A stretch of 64,000 nucleotides of DNA. Source: Virgibacillus litoralis (lineage in GTDB: Bacteria; Bacillota; Bacilli; Bacillales; Amphibacillaceae). The notes beneath the pieces are model-generated. The model was not told the origin of the DNA and did no database searches. It saw only the letters and a program-made list of their open reading frames with translations. The translations under genes were made by a program, and so were the position numbers. Shown piece by piece: positions 34,919-43,480 of this stretch (positions are counted from its first letter, which is position 1; each line of letters opens with the position of its first letter). The stretch covers positions 62,001 through 126,000 of the forward strand of contig NZ_JAGGKK010000006.1 of the NCBI RefSeq assembly GCF_017873675.1, in the 5' to 3' direction.

Positions 34919-35167
34919 TTAACCTAACTTTACTGTCATTAATCGATAATGTCCAATCTCTAGCTGATCAGTAATCACATTTAAACCAAAACTCTCCAGT
35001 CCCCCGACTAGAGGCTGCGCTTCATGTGGTACGTGTACCTCAATTATCATCCCAAGAGGGGCTTGTTTTACATAATTGAACACCTCGTTACGCGGATGTT
35101 CTCCGTTTAGAATTCGCTCACGTAGATCAATAATAGCTCTTTTCCCTTCCAACTGTACATCCAGCAT
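34919..35167 (-). CDS. Small DUF2249/TusA-like protein
   Basis: An 82-residue protein starting MLDVQLEGKRAIIDLRERIL, with a beta-alpha-beta pattern (LGMIIEVHVPHEAQPLVGGL, then YRLMTVKL at the end). That layout fits the DUF2249 / SirA-TusA-like fold often seen next to cupins and nitrogen-oxide metabolism genes; assignment is tentative. The start is the ATG at 35167, preceded by GGGGTG; the frame's earlier Met has no such site. Second gene of an Fnr-box operon. Confidence 0.55.
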   Translation of the reverse strand: MLDVQLEGKRAIIDLRERILNGEHPRNEVFNYVKQAPLGMIIEVHVPHEAQPLVGGLESFGLNVITDQLEIGHYRLMTVKLG

Positions 35168-35208
35168 CTTTTCACCCCAACCTGCCAAAGGCCTTAATCC
35201 TAATTAAA

Positions 35209-35499
35209 CTAGCATTTCATAACAAGGATGGCGACGTCACTTAGAGCTTTTAATGCATGGCGCTCATATGGTTCCATACGCAGTATCGTTTCCTGATTAA
35301 TCATATAACCCTCATTGTTAAGCGTGAATTCAACCTCACCTTTTTTAACAAATATAAACACGTGTTTCGGTGAATCGTGCTCTTTAATTTCTTCACCAGC
35401 TTTTAATTTGATGTGCATAATCTCACGGTTATCCTCATCAAAAACCTTTTTCCCCTCAACAGGCTTCGTTATCTCATGGTCTACTGTTATAAGTTGCAT
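35209..35499 (-). CDS. Small cupin domain protein
   Basis: A 96-residue single-domain cupin. It has the beta-barrel pattern with IMHIKLKAGEEIKEHDSPKH (partial motif 1: only one His and no typical HxH), GEVEFTLNNEGYMINQ and RMEPYERHALKAL (motif 2 His). With few metal ligands it may be a sensor or non-catalytic cupin. The ATG at 35499 has AAAGG upstream. First gene of the operon under the Fnr-type site at 35568-35583. Confidence 0.72.
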   Translation of the reverse strand: MQLITVDHEITKPVEGKKVFDEDNREIMHIKLKAGEEIKEHDSPKHVFIFVKKGEVEFTLNNEGYMINQETILRMEPYERHALKALSDVAILVMKC

Positions 35500-35540
35500 T
35501 CTGACACAACCTTTCATTATTTAAATTAAGTCTTGCCTAC

Positions 35541-35583
35541 AGTGTAACCAATATCAAAATGAAGTAATGTGATAAACATCACA
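35541..35583 (-). promoter_or_regulatory. Class II Fnr/Crp-type promoter of cupin operon
   Basis: TGTGATAAACATCACA (35568-35583) is a perfect TGTGA-N6-TCACA palindrome. On the minus strand a -10 box TACACT occupies 35546-35541, which puts the start near 35534 and the palindrome centre at -41.5, the standard position for class II activation. No good -35 hexamer is present, as expected for an activated promoter. Fnr-mediated oxygen control is the likeliest reading. Confidence 0.72.
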
Positions 35584-35702
35584 CATCACTATGTTTTTTT
35601 AGTCCATTGATTTTTACTGTCTCATCGACTACAATTTAGTTGAAAATAATTATCAGTCAGGCACATATAGATTTATAGAGGGAACAACGAGGAGGACATC
35701 AA

Positions 35703-36263
35703 ATGGAACAAACAAGAAAATCAACAGCACTTGCAACAATTATCCGTGAACGCCGTGCTGTTAAAAAAGGCTATAATGATAAACCTGTAACAGAAGAAAC
35801 GGTGATGAACTTATTAGATGATGCAACATGGGCCCCAACTCACGGTAACCGACAGCCATGGCGCTTTATTTTTGTTGGGCCAGAGCAAAAAGAAACATTT
35901 GCAGAAAAAGTTGCTGCCACATATCCAGAAGAAAAGCAGGAAAATCGTAGAGAGTATTTGAATGAACCGAATGCATTCCTAATAGTTGTGATGGATGTAC
36001 CCGATAATCAGAAGCAATGGGATGAAAACTTTGGAGCAACAGCATCCATGATTCAAAACTTTTGGCTGCTTGCCTGGGAACAACAGCTTGGTGTCGTATG
36101 GAAAACCAATCCACACATTTATGATCCAAAAGTAAAAGAAATCCTCGATGCTGGTGAGGATGAGAAAATAGTAGGGTTCATCCATCTTGGGTACTTTGAT
36201 GAAAAGCCTATTAAAAAAGGTAGAGTACCAGTTAGCGAGAAATTCTCAACGTTTAAAGGATAA
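35703..36263 (+). CDS. Nitroreductase family protein (YdjA-like)
   Basis: FMN-dependent NAD(P)H oxidoreductase of 186 residues. Features: IIRERRAVKKGYNDKPV at the N terminus, the FMN phosphate-binding ATWAPTHGNRQPWRF, and a C-terminal IHLGYFDEKPIKKGR. Size and pattern match YdjA/YodC-type nitroreductases, active as dimers. GAGGAGG precedes the ATG. Divergent from the cupin operon, own terminator. Confidence 0.88.
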   Translation: MEQTRKSTALATIIRERRAVKKGYNDKPVTEETVMNLLDDATWAPTHGNRQPWRFIFVGPEQKETFAEKVAATYPEEKQENRREYLNEPNAFLIVVMDVPDNQKQWDENFGATASMIQNFWLLAWEQQLGVVWKTNPHIYDPKVKEILDAGEDEKIVGFIHLGYFDEKPIKKGRVPVSEKFSTFKG

Positions 36264-36270
36264 TAGAAAA

Positions 36271-36310
36271 GGGTGTCATGTAAGCATAGCTTAATATGAC
36301 ACCCTTTTTT
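36271..36310 (+). terminator. Nitroreductase terminator
   Basis: Stem GGGTGTCAT/ATGACACCC with a loop of about 13 bases, followed by TTTTTT. Confidence 0.92.
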
Positions 36311-36326
36311 GTGATGTATTGCGGTG

Positions 36327-36477
36327 TCTGTTGATGTTTCCGCTCTTCTGTCGATGTTTCTCGTTCTTCTGTCGATGTTCGCCCTCTTCTGTTGATGTTC
36401 GCTCTCTTCTGTTGATGTTCGCCCTCTTCTGTCGATGTTTCCGCTCTTCTGTTGATACTCGCCCTCTTCTGTTGATC
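36327..36477. repeat. Tandem 20-bp repeat, about 7.5 units
   Basis: Units of the form GTYGATGTTCGCCCTCTTCT follow one another without spacers, with variants TTTCCG and CTCGCC in the middle and one 21-base unit. No start codon or Shine-Dalgarno supports a gene. It lies between two terminators (nitroreductase and ddl). Confidence 0.9.
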
Positions 36478-36496
36478 TACAGCAAATTAATAAAGA

Positions 36497-36526
36497 CCGC
36501 TAGAGTTACAACTGTAACCCCAGCGG
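36497..36526 (-). terminator. ddl terminator
   Basis: Nested stem CCGCT/AGCGG and GTTAC/GTAAC with a T-rich tail on the minus strand, 14 bases past the ddl stop. Confidence 0.75.
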
Positions 36527-36539
36527 CCAATCCTTTTCC

Positions 36540-37649
36540 TTATTCCTCATCCCAAACAGCGCTTTTCAGCATACTGTTTTTCTGATGACGATCAATAGCT
36601 AGCTCGATCAATTGAGTAATCAATTCCGGATAGGAAACCCCACTGATTTCCCACAGCTTAGGATACATGCTAATTCGAGTGAATCCAGGTAATGTGTTAA
36701 CCTCGTTTACATACACTTCTCCGTCCTCAGTTAAAAAGAAATCAACACGGGCTAAGCCTTCACACTCAAGTGTTTCAAACACTTCAACAGCTGCCTTCTG
36801 CACTTTTGCAACCATTTCGTCTGATAGATCTGCTGGTATTTCCAGCTTTGCTCCGCTTTCATCAATATACTTTGACTCATAGGAGTAAAATTCCGTTTGT
36901 GGCAAAATTTCACCTAGCACTGATGCTTTAGGATGTTCATTCCCTAATACAGCACATTCTATTTCACGCCCTACCAGACTTTCTTCGACAATAAGTTTAT
37001 GGTCATATTGAAATGCCTCGCTAACCGCTTTATAAAATTCTTCCTTTGTCGATACTTTACTAACTCCAACTGAAGATCCTTGATTTGCTGGCTTTATGAA
37101 CATTGGCGTTCCAATTTGCTCTTTTATTTCGTCGTAATTAATCTTATCTTTTTTTGCACTTGAAAATGCTAAGCCATTTGCAACATTAATACCCGCTTCT
37201 TTTAGCAAACGTTTCGCGACATCTTTATCCATGCACACAGATGACCCCAAGACGTTCGAACCGACATATGGGAGATTTGCAATCCGCATCATTCCTTGTA
37301 AACTGCCATCTTCTCCTAATGTGCCATGTACAATTGGGAACACAACATCAAGCTGGTCCAGCGCACCTGCATTTGCTGCATGTATCATTTGATTATCGGT
37401 TTCACCGGGCACTATTGCTATCGTATCGTTTGATTTGTTTAATTGAATTAATTTTGGGTTTTCAGCATTAATTAAGTAGGAAGATTGATCATTTATATGC
37501 CATTTACCTTGTTTATCAATCCCGATAAGAACAACATCATATTTATTTTTATCAATTGCATCAACAATATTTTTAGCTGATTGTAATGATACTTCATGTT
37601 CAGCCGACTTTCCGCCAAATATAATACCAACTTTTTTCTTCGTCATCAT
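36540..37649 (-). CDS. ddl: D-alanine--D-alanine ligase
   Basis: ATP-grasp ligase of about 369 residues that joins two D-Ala for peptidoglycan precursors. Motifs: GIIFGGKSAEHEVSL, the central VGSNVLGSSVCMDKDVAK, PANQGSSVGVSKV, the omega region EEFYKAV...LIVEESLVGREIE, and metal ligands in ARVDFFLTEDGEVYVNEVNTLPGFT. The gene starts at one of two adjacent ATG codons (37649 or 37646) after AAGGGAG; the frame's earlier Met lacks a site. No murF follows, so it is a single gene here. Confidence 0.94.
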   Translation of the reverse strand: MMTKKKVGIIFGGKSAEHEVSLQSAKNIVDAIDKNKYDVVLIGIDKQGKWHINDQSSYLINAENPKLIQLNKSNDTIAIVPGETDNQMIHAANAGALDQLDVVFPIVHGTLGEDGSLQGMMRIANLPYVGSNVLGSSVCMDKDVAKRLLKEAGINVANGLAFSSAKKDKINYDEIKEQIGTPMFIKPANQGSSVGVSKVSTKEEFYKAVSEAFQYDHKLIVEESLVGREIECAVLGNEHPKASVLGEILPQTEFYSYESKYIDESGAKLEIPADLSDEMVAKVQKAAVEVFETLECEGLARVDFFLTEDGEVYVNEVNTLPGFTRISMYPKLWEISGVSYPELITQLIELAIDRHQKNSMLKSAVWDEE

Positions 37650-37722
37650 CAGAACTCCCTTGAAAAAAATCATATATATCTAAAATAGCACAAAAAGGGT
37701 TGTTTGAAACAGAAGAAAAATA

Positions 37723-37760
37723 AAAAAACGAACAGCGCCCTATTTTACTGTCCGTTTTTT
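37723..37760 (-). terminator. pepF terminator
   Basis: AAAAAACGGACAG/CTGTTCGTTTTTT arms around a short loop, with a long T-run on the minus strand just after the stop at 37767. Confidence 0.82.
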
Positions 37761-37766
37761 AAAAAT

Positions 37767-39557
37767 TTATATCATCTTCTTTGTTAGCTTCATATATTCG
37801 TTTATCGCTTCAATAGTTGGTTCCAGAGATGCTTCCCAAAATTCCTTCTCTTCAATATCCTTGTTGAGGAAACGACTTGCTAAATCCTCTACTGTCATTT
37901 TTCCAGAGTTCTGCAGCAAGGCATCGTATTGTTCCGGAAATTGTTTACCTTGTTCTTTTGCCATGGCGTAGATACCATTACTGAATAAATAACCTATGGT
38001 ATATGGGATGTTGTAGAAAGCTAAATCTGTATGAAAAAAGTGAGGTATGGTCATCCACAAATACTTATTATTTTCATCCAAAGCATCGCCATAAATTTTC
38101 TTTATCATGCCATCCATTAAATTTGAAATTTCATTTGCTGTCAGTGGCCCTTTTTTTCTTCTCTCATATAACTTTTGTTCAAATTCAAACATAGTTGGTA
38201 CAGTAACCTGATATTTTAATCCATTTAAAATCTTCACTTCCAGTAGCGACAATTTATCTTCTTCACTTGATGCATGCTCAATAGCAGCATCCAGTACTAG
38301 GTTTTCCGCAAAGGTAGATGCGGTTTCCGCAACACTTGTGCTTATTTCCTGTGTAAAAGCAGGCTCATCCTGCAAAATATAGTTATGGTAAGCATGTCCA
38401 AGCTCGTGGGCAATGGTCACAACGTCCTGATAGCTACCTGTGAATGTTAGGAATATCCGACTTTCTTTTTTCAGTGGCATAAAGGCACAAAACCCGCCAT
38501 GCGTTTTACCTTTACGATCTTCAGCTTCAATCCAGCCTTCTTGAAATGCCTTTTCAGCAAACTTGCCAAGCTTGTCGCTGAACTTTTGAAACTGGGTAAT
38601 AATAATATCGGCAGCTTCCTGATAAGAAATTTTCTTATCCGATGTAAAGCTTGGTGTATCCATGTCATACCAGGCTAGTTTTTCAAGCTCCATTACTTGA
38701 GCCTTCCGCTTAAAAAAAGTATGAGCGACTTCTCTTTTGTCATTTATTGCTGATACCATTGTTTGTACTGTTTGTTCATTAATTCGATTCTCTTCCATCG
38801 CTTCCTTTAGCACATTGTCCCAGCCACGTTGATTATAGACATCAAGCCTGAAACCATTAATCCTGTTTAAAACTGTTGCAAAGGATTCTGCCCGTTCCGC
38901 ACATACCTCAACGATATTTCGCGCTATATTTTGCCGTACAGATCGATCACTTGAAAACAGGTATCTTCCCGCTTGTCCAAACGAGATTTCCTCTTGCTTA
39001 CCGTCTTTTTCAACAGGGAATCGCAGAGCACCCATCATTTGTTCATAATAATCTTCCCAGCCAATAAACCCATTGACGGAAAGCTTGTTTATCATTTTTT
39101 CCATTTCTATTGGCAACTTATCGTCCATTTTTTGCTTTCGTTCTTCTAAGTAAAATTGATATTCTTTCACTTCGTCGTGATTCATTAAATTTTTCCATTT
39201 GGCTTCTGAAATTCCAGCCAAGATTTCGTCTAAATCAATTTTTAGTGATTCATAATCAGCATGAAGCTTTGCGCTTTCATCCACTAATTTAGATACATCT
39301 GGATCATCAACATTTACCGAATAGAGACAAACCATAAATTCATCCAGTTCAAAAGACGCTTGCTTGAACTCCTGGATTTGTTGCAAAAGATCAATTAAAT
39401 CTTGCTCAGAGGAAAATTGATCAAACGTTTGAACAATTTCCTGAAGTCCCTTCATTTCATGCTTTAACTGCGAAATTAATCCATTTAATTCACTTGATTC
39501 CTTTCCACCTGCATACAGGGAATCAAGACTCCAGTTCTCGCCAATTACTTTCTCCAT
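37767..39557 (-). CDS. pepF: Oligoendopeptidase F family metallopeptidase (M3)
   Basis: Cytoplasmic zinc oligopeptidase of 596 residues, the usual length for M3B enzymes. The zinc site is AHELGHAYH near residue 390 with the third ligand in QEISTSVAETASTFAE. The N-terminal half (about 1-200) is the helical lobe that limits access to short peptides. The tail has FYNIPYTIGYLFSNGIYAMA, which shapes the active site. GGGGAGGAA precedes the ATG. Single gene; peptide recycling is the likely role. Confidence 0.92.
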   Translation of the reverse strand: MEKVIGENWSLDSLYAGGKESSELNGLISQLKHEMKGLQEIVQTFDQFSSEQDLIDLLQQIQEFKQASFELDEFMVCLYSVNVDDPDVSKLVDESAKLHADYESLKIDLDEILAGISEAKWKNLMNHDEVKEYQFYLEERKQKMDDKLPIEMEKMINKLSVNGFIGWEDYYEQMMGALRFPVEKDGKQEEISFGQAGRYLFSSDRSVRQNIARNIVEVCAERAESFATVLNRINGFRLDVYNQRGWDNVLKEAMEENRINEQTVQTMVSAINDKREVAHTFFKRKAQVMELEKLAWYDMDTPSFTSDKKISYQEAADIIITQFQKFSDKLGKFAEKAFQEGWIEAEDRKGKTHGGFCAFMPLKKESRIFLTFTGSYQDVVTIAHELGHAYHNYILQDEPAFTQEISTSVAETASTFAENLVLDAAIEHASSEEDKLSLLEVKILNGLKYQVTVPTMFEFEQKLYERRKKGPLTANEISNLMDGMIKKIYGDALDENNKYLWMTIPHFFHTDLAFYNIPYTIGYLFSNGIYAMAKEQGKQFPEQYDALLQNSGKMTVEDLASRFLNKDIEEKEFWEASLEPTIEAINEYMKLTKKMI

Positions 39558-39647
39558 TAAAATTCCTCCCCTAGACTCTCACTAACTAATAGTATAGTTC
39601 ATTTCTGAATTTCATGTATCCGCCTCAAGCCTTATTAACCATCGTTA

Positions 39648-39830
39648 TCATGGTTGATTTCGAGGCTCTCCATAAGGTTGTTGCTTTTTCCAATCAGGTA
39701 GTTGTTTGAATAAGTTTACGTTTTCACTCAAATACTTAGAACATCGAGTGAAGTGAGATGTTAATCTACCCAGATTGTATCTTGAAACTGACGGAGGATG
39801 AAATATGTAAACGAAGGCGATCAATGACAA
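39648..39830 (-). other. Possible coding remnant in the pepF-DUF2254 gap
   Basis: The minus frame encodes RYNLGRLTSHFTRCSKYLSE and LFKQLPDWKKQQPY, which reads more like protein than random sequence, but there is no Shine-Dalgarno and I recognise no family. It may be the tail of a decayed gene such as a transposase. The remaining part of 39558-39995 holds two GGGGCATTTT direct repeats and no gene. Confidence 0.2.
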
Positions 39831-39995
39831 TAAAGGTGTTTCTCAATACGAACGGGGCATTTTGTTAAAACATGGAACACCTCATGTAAAAAGGGGCATT
39901 TTCAATTAGATCATTATTTGTTGTAGATGCGTCTTTAGTTTTGTTATTGCTTAATCAGGGTACATGGTGATTATTGTTTAGAAAAGAGGGTTGGA

Positions 39996-41306
39996 ATGAA
40001 CCAAACCAAATTGTGGACAATCTCTCGCGATAGTTTTTGGTTTCTTCCCATTGTATATGGGTTATGTTCAATAATTGCAGCAGCTGTAATAACAGCCTCG
40101 GATGTTTGGTTAGTACCTAAAATATCCAGCGGCATTCCGAACATTTTACTTACAGGTCAAAGTATAGCCAAGCAGCTTTATTCTGCTTTAATCACAGCTA
40201 TGCTTACTATGACGACGATAAGTTTCTCGACGATTATGGTGATGTTAACGACGTATTCATCCCAGTTTTCGCCTCGAGCACTTCAGGACTTTATGCAAAG
40301 CAAAATCACACAACACGTGTTAGGTGTTTACACGTTTGGATTTATTTTTGTACTGATTAATTTATGGTTATTAACAGAGACAAACCAAAAAGACTTACTT
40401 AGCCCCTTTTTCACCGTTATTATTATGATTATTTCGCTTGGCTTTTTTATTTTATTCATCCATTTTTCGGCACGTTGGGCGCAAGTGAACTTCCTTATTG
40501 GCGTCATACGTAACAAAACATCGGAATTAATAAAAGAAACCTTTTCAGAAAGAACCTATGGAGAACATCAGCATTGGGACCATTCGCAGATTGAAAACAT
40601 AAGAGAAAAAGATAGACAAATGATTAATGCCAGGCGTTCGGGCTATATTCAACAAGTGAATTATAATTACCTTATTAAATGGGCTACTAACAATGACATG
40701 GTGTTAGAGGCAACTTTTCAAGTCGGTGATTATGTACCTAAAGGAATGTCGGTTTTTTATTTTTGGTCTTTAGGGAACAGAAACGATAAATTAGCCGAAC
40801 ACGACCGTTTTTTGGTAATCGGCAATGAACGTACGGATCTTCAGGATATTGGATTTTCGATAGAAAAGTTAGTGGAGATTGCTGTAAAAGCACTGTCGAC
40901 CGGTATGAATGACCCGAACACGGCAATTAACTGTATTCACCGCATTAGTGGCTTGCTTACGGAATTAGCTGGCAATTACCGTCCTGTTACGTATTATTCC
41001 GATTCAGATGGAGATTTACGATTAATTATGCAGCAAAAGAAATTCCGAGACTATTTATATAAAAGTTTTTACCAAATTAAGCATTACGGAAAAGATGACA
41101 TTTCGGTTGTATATAGCATTATAGATGCGTTATATAAGATTGCTCTTGTTAGTGAGGCGTCTATACAAAAAGAAGTATGGCAATTCAATAAATACATTTT
41201 GGAAGCTGTAGATATAGAGAACCTTCCGTCATTGGACTATCAACACCTTAAAGATATAGTAGAAAAATTTGCTCGTCTTTCAGGAGAAGAATTGAATTGG
41301 AAATAA
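39996..41306 (+). CDS. DUF2254 domain-containing membrane protein
   Basis: A 436-residue inner membrane protein with four N-terminal hydrophobic segments (about 15-40, 58-85, 110-128, 137-158) and a large cytoplasmic C-terminal region. The first loop after TM2 reads TISFSTIMVMLTTYSSQFSPRAL, a strong DUF2254 motif, and the soluble part has VEIAVKALSTGMNDPNTAINCI. Function unknown. GAGGGTTGGA lies ahead of the ATG. Single gene. Confidence 0.85.
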   Translation: MNQTKLWTISRDSFWFLPIVYGLCSIIAAAVITASDVWLVPKISSGIPNILLTGQSIAKQLYSALITAMLTMTTISFSTIMVMLTTYSSQFSPRALQDFMQSKITQHVLGVYTFGFIFVLINLWLLTETNQKDLLSPFFTVIIMIISLGFFILFIHFSARWAQVNFLIGVIRNKTSELIKETFSERTYGEHQHWDHSQIENIREKDRQMINARRSGYIQQVNYNYLIKWATNNDMVLEATFQVGDYVPKGMSVFYFWSLGNRNDKLAEHDRFLVIGNERTDLQDIGFSIEKLVEIAVKALSTGMNDPNTAINCIHRISGLLTELAGNYRPVTYYSDSDGDLRLIMQQKKFRDYLYKSFYQIKHYGKDDISVVYSIIDALYKIALVSEASIQKEVWQFNKYILEAVDIENLPSLDYQHLKDIVEKFARLSGEELNWK

Positions 41307-41427
41307 AAAAAGAACCAACCGAACCATAAGTTGAAGGCCAAAAGCCTAATTCCAAGCGGTTCTACTGAAGTCGGAAATCAGTCTCAATTAATTCTACTAA
41401 ATAAATAGCCAAATTTTAAAAAATACC

Positions 41428-41456
41428 TTGACATTAGCAACAAACTCCCCTATGAT
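41428..41456 (+). promoter_or_regulatory. SigA promoter of the trp operon
   Basis: TTGACA, exactly 17 bases, TATGAT. It lies just upstream of the first T-box. Confidence 0.88.
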
Positions 41457-41469
41457 TAGTAACAACAAT

Positions 41470-41745
41470 TTAAATCGACTTAGCAATGACGAAGATTAGT
41501 AATCTGTATGAACACTTTAGAGAGCTGACGGCTGGTGTAAGTCAGTGTGCGCGTATAGATGAATGGACTTCTGAGCTTCCAAACCGAAACTTGTAAGTCA
41601 GTAGGCTTTGGCGACCATGTCTCATCGTTATACGAGACAAATATTAAGTAATTCATTACTTGATATTGCCAAAGAGAGCTGATTTTTCAGCTAATAAAGG
41701 TGGTACCACGGTTCCTCGTCCTTTTCGGATGGGGGACCTTTTTGT
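41470..41745 (+). promoter_or_regulatory. T-box riboswitch 1 (Trp specifier)
   Basis: Stem I carries AGAGAGCTGACGGCTGG and a specifier loop GAATGGACTT with TGG (Trp) at 41564-41566. The antiterminator has the T-box core AAAGGTGGTACCACGG (41697-41712). A terminator GGTTCCTCGTCC/GGATGGGGGACC plus TTTTT ends at about 41745. The acceptor-pairing base is UGGU, which would wobble with the usual G73 of bacterial tRNA-Trp. Confidence 0.92.
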
Positions 41746-41764
41746 ATTCAAAAAACTATATATA

Positions 41765-42045
41765 ATAAATCGTCGAGTAAGAGGAGTAAGCTTTTTGCAG
41801 CGTTCAAGAGAACCGGTGGTGGTGAGATACCGGTACGTGAAAAATAGCCGAATGGACTTACGAGAGGTTTCCTGAATGGCAGTAGGGAAACACGGAGCTC
41901 CGCCGTTACACGGATAGGATATTAAGTTTTTCCCGTATCCGAATGAGATGGAGAAATCATTACAATCTCCAATAGAGGTGGCACCGCGGTCACAATCGTC
42001 CTCTGCAAGCACATTCCATATGTGTTTTGCAGGGGATTTTTTATT
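41765..42045 (+). promoter_or_regulatory. T-box riboswitch 2 (Trp specifier), in tandem
   Basis: A second complete T-box: distal loop AGAGAACCGGTGGTGGTGAG, specifier GAATGGACTT with TGG at 41853-41855, T-box core AGAGGTGGCACCGCGG (41974-41989) and terminator CCTCTGCAAGCACA/TGTGTTTTGCAGGGG with T-run at 42000-42042. Its UGGC pairs fully with an NCCA end carrying G73. Both switches must be antiterminated before trpE is transcribed. Confidence 0.93.
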
Positions 42046-42073
42046 TCATAAAAACTGGAAAGGAGTTTTACGA

Positions 42074-43480
42074 ATGGATACAAAAACACAAACACTCGAT
42101 TACAAGTTTATTAAACAAAACGCCGACACATTAACCCCAATTGGAATATACAAAAACCTTCATGGAACGAAGAAATTTCTTTTAGAGAGTTCATTCCAAC
42201 ATGAGGAGAAAGGTAAATATTCCTTTATTGGTACAGATCCTTACCAGGAAATCATCGGAGAAGGAAACGAAACATCTATTTTCAATCATGGGCAGGAAAA
42301 AAAGGAACAACAAACAGAAAATCCTTTATCCGTTTTAAAACAACAGTTGCCCAAAATGGATGTGGATCTGCCGTTTCCATTTTTCGGAGGTGCTGTAGGT
42401 TACATCGGATATGATTCAATCCGTTCCTATGAAAACATTGGCGATGATTTACCTGATGCTATTGAAATGCCAGATATTCATTTAATGCTTTATAAGAATG
42501 TTATTATTTTTGACCACAGCGATGAATCGGTTTACTTAGTCGCCACAAACCTTGAACAGCAGCCTGAATCTGTATTAGATGAACGTCTAGAGGAATTAAA
42601 AAAGGCGTTACTACAAAATCAAACAACAGATCCAGCAACTGAGGGAGAGATCATATTCGAACCTGAAATGGATAAAGAAACATTTATGCGTAATGTCGAA
42701 ATTGCTAAAGAACATATAAACCAGGGCGATATCTTTCAAGTTGTCTTATCACAACGAATGAAGGCTACCATACATGGTGATCCGTTTTCGTTTTACCGAA
42801 AGTTGAGAAAGACTAACCCGTCGCCTTACATGTTCTACATCGACTTTGATGATTATGTCGTTTTGGGAGCATCGCCGGAAAGTCTTATTGAAACAACTGG
42901 TCAGGACATTATTACAAACCCAATCGCTGGAACACGCCCTCGTGGCAGAACAAAAGCTGAAGACAAAGAACTGACCAAGGAACTTCTTGCTGACGAAAAG
43001 GAAATTTCCGAACATCGGATGTTAGTTGATTTAAGCCGCAATGATCTTGGGCGAGTTTGTGAAATTAATAGTATTTCTGTACCAACTTACATGACTGTAG
43101 AAAAGTATCAGCATGTTATGCACATGGTTTCTGAAGTACACGGCAAATTAACTTCCCGTTTTTCAAGTATTGATGCTTTGATATCCTGCTTGCCTGCTGG
43201 AACAGTTTCCGGGGCACCAAAAATCCGGGCGATGCAGATAATTAATGACTTAGAAACTTTAAAGCGCGGTGTATATGCAGGCGGTGTTGGTTACATCAGC
43301 TTTAATTATGACATGAACATTGCCCTAACCATCCGATCATTGGTTGTAAAAAATAATTACGCCTACCTGCAGGCCGGTGCTGGTATTGTTTATGACTCAG
43401 ATCCTGAGACCGAGTATAACGAAACATTGCATAAAGCAAGATCATTAATGGAGGTGACGAATTATGATTTTACTAATTGA
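42074..43480 (+). CDS. trpE: Anthranilate synthase component I
   Basis: Chorismate-using subunit of anthranilate synthase, 468 residues. Key motifs: the feedback-binding LLESSFQHEEKGKYSF (LLES element), the catalytic region SPEXL-type GASPESLIET, NPIAGTRPRGRT, and LPAGTVSGAPKIRAM near the C terminus. The frame extends 42 codons upstream into the T-box leader; the real start is the ATG at 42074 (MDTKTQTLDYKF) after AAAGGAG. It overlaps trpG by 17 bases. Confidence 0.96.
   Translation: MDTKTQTLDYKFIKQNADTLTPIGIYKNLHGTKKFLLESSFQHEEKGKYSFIGTDPYQEIIGEGNETSIFNHGQEKKEQQTENPLSVLKQQLPKMDVDLPFPFFGGAVGYIGYDSIRSYENIGDDLPDAIEMPDIHLMLYKNVIIFDHSDESVYLVATNLEQQPESVLDERLEELKKALLQNQTTDPATEGEIIFEPEMDKETFMRNVEIAKEHINQGDIFQVVLSQRMKATIHGDPFSFYRKLRKTNPSPYMFYIDFDDYVVLGASPESLIETTGQDIITNPIAGTRPRGRTKAEDKELTKELLADEKEISEHRMLVDLSRNDLGRVCEINSISVPTYMTVEKYQHVMHMVSEVHGKLTSRFSSIDALISCLPAGTVSGAPKIRAMQIINDLETLKRGVYAGGVGYISFNYDMNIALTIRSLVVKNNYAYLQAGAGIVYDSDPETEYNETLHKARSLMEVTNYDFTN

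Noticed and set aside
36327-36477. CRISPR-like array
   Set aside because: The 20-bp units are contiguous, with no spacers and no cas genes, so it is a simple tandem repeat.
41948-42073. Upstream extension of trpE by 42 codons
   Set aside because: This stretch is the antiterminator and terminator of T-box 2; the true start at 42074 has AAAGGAG.
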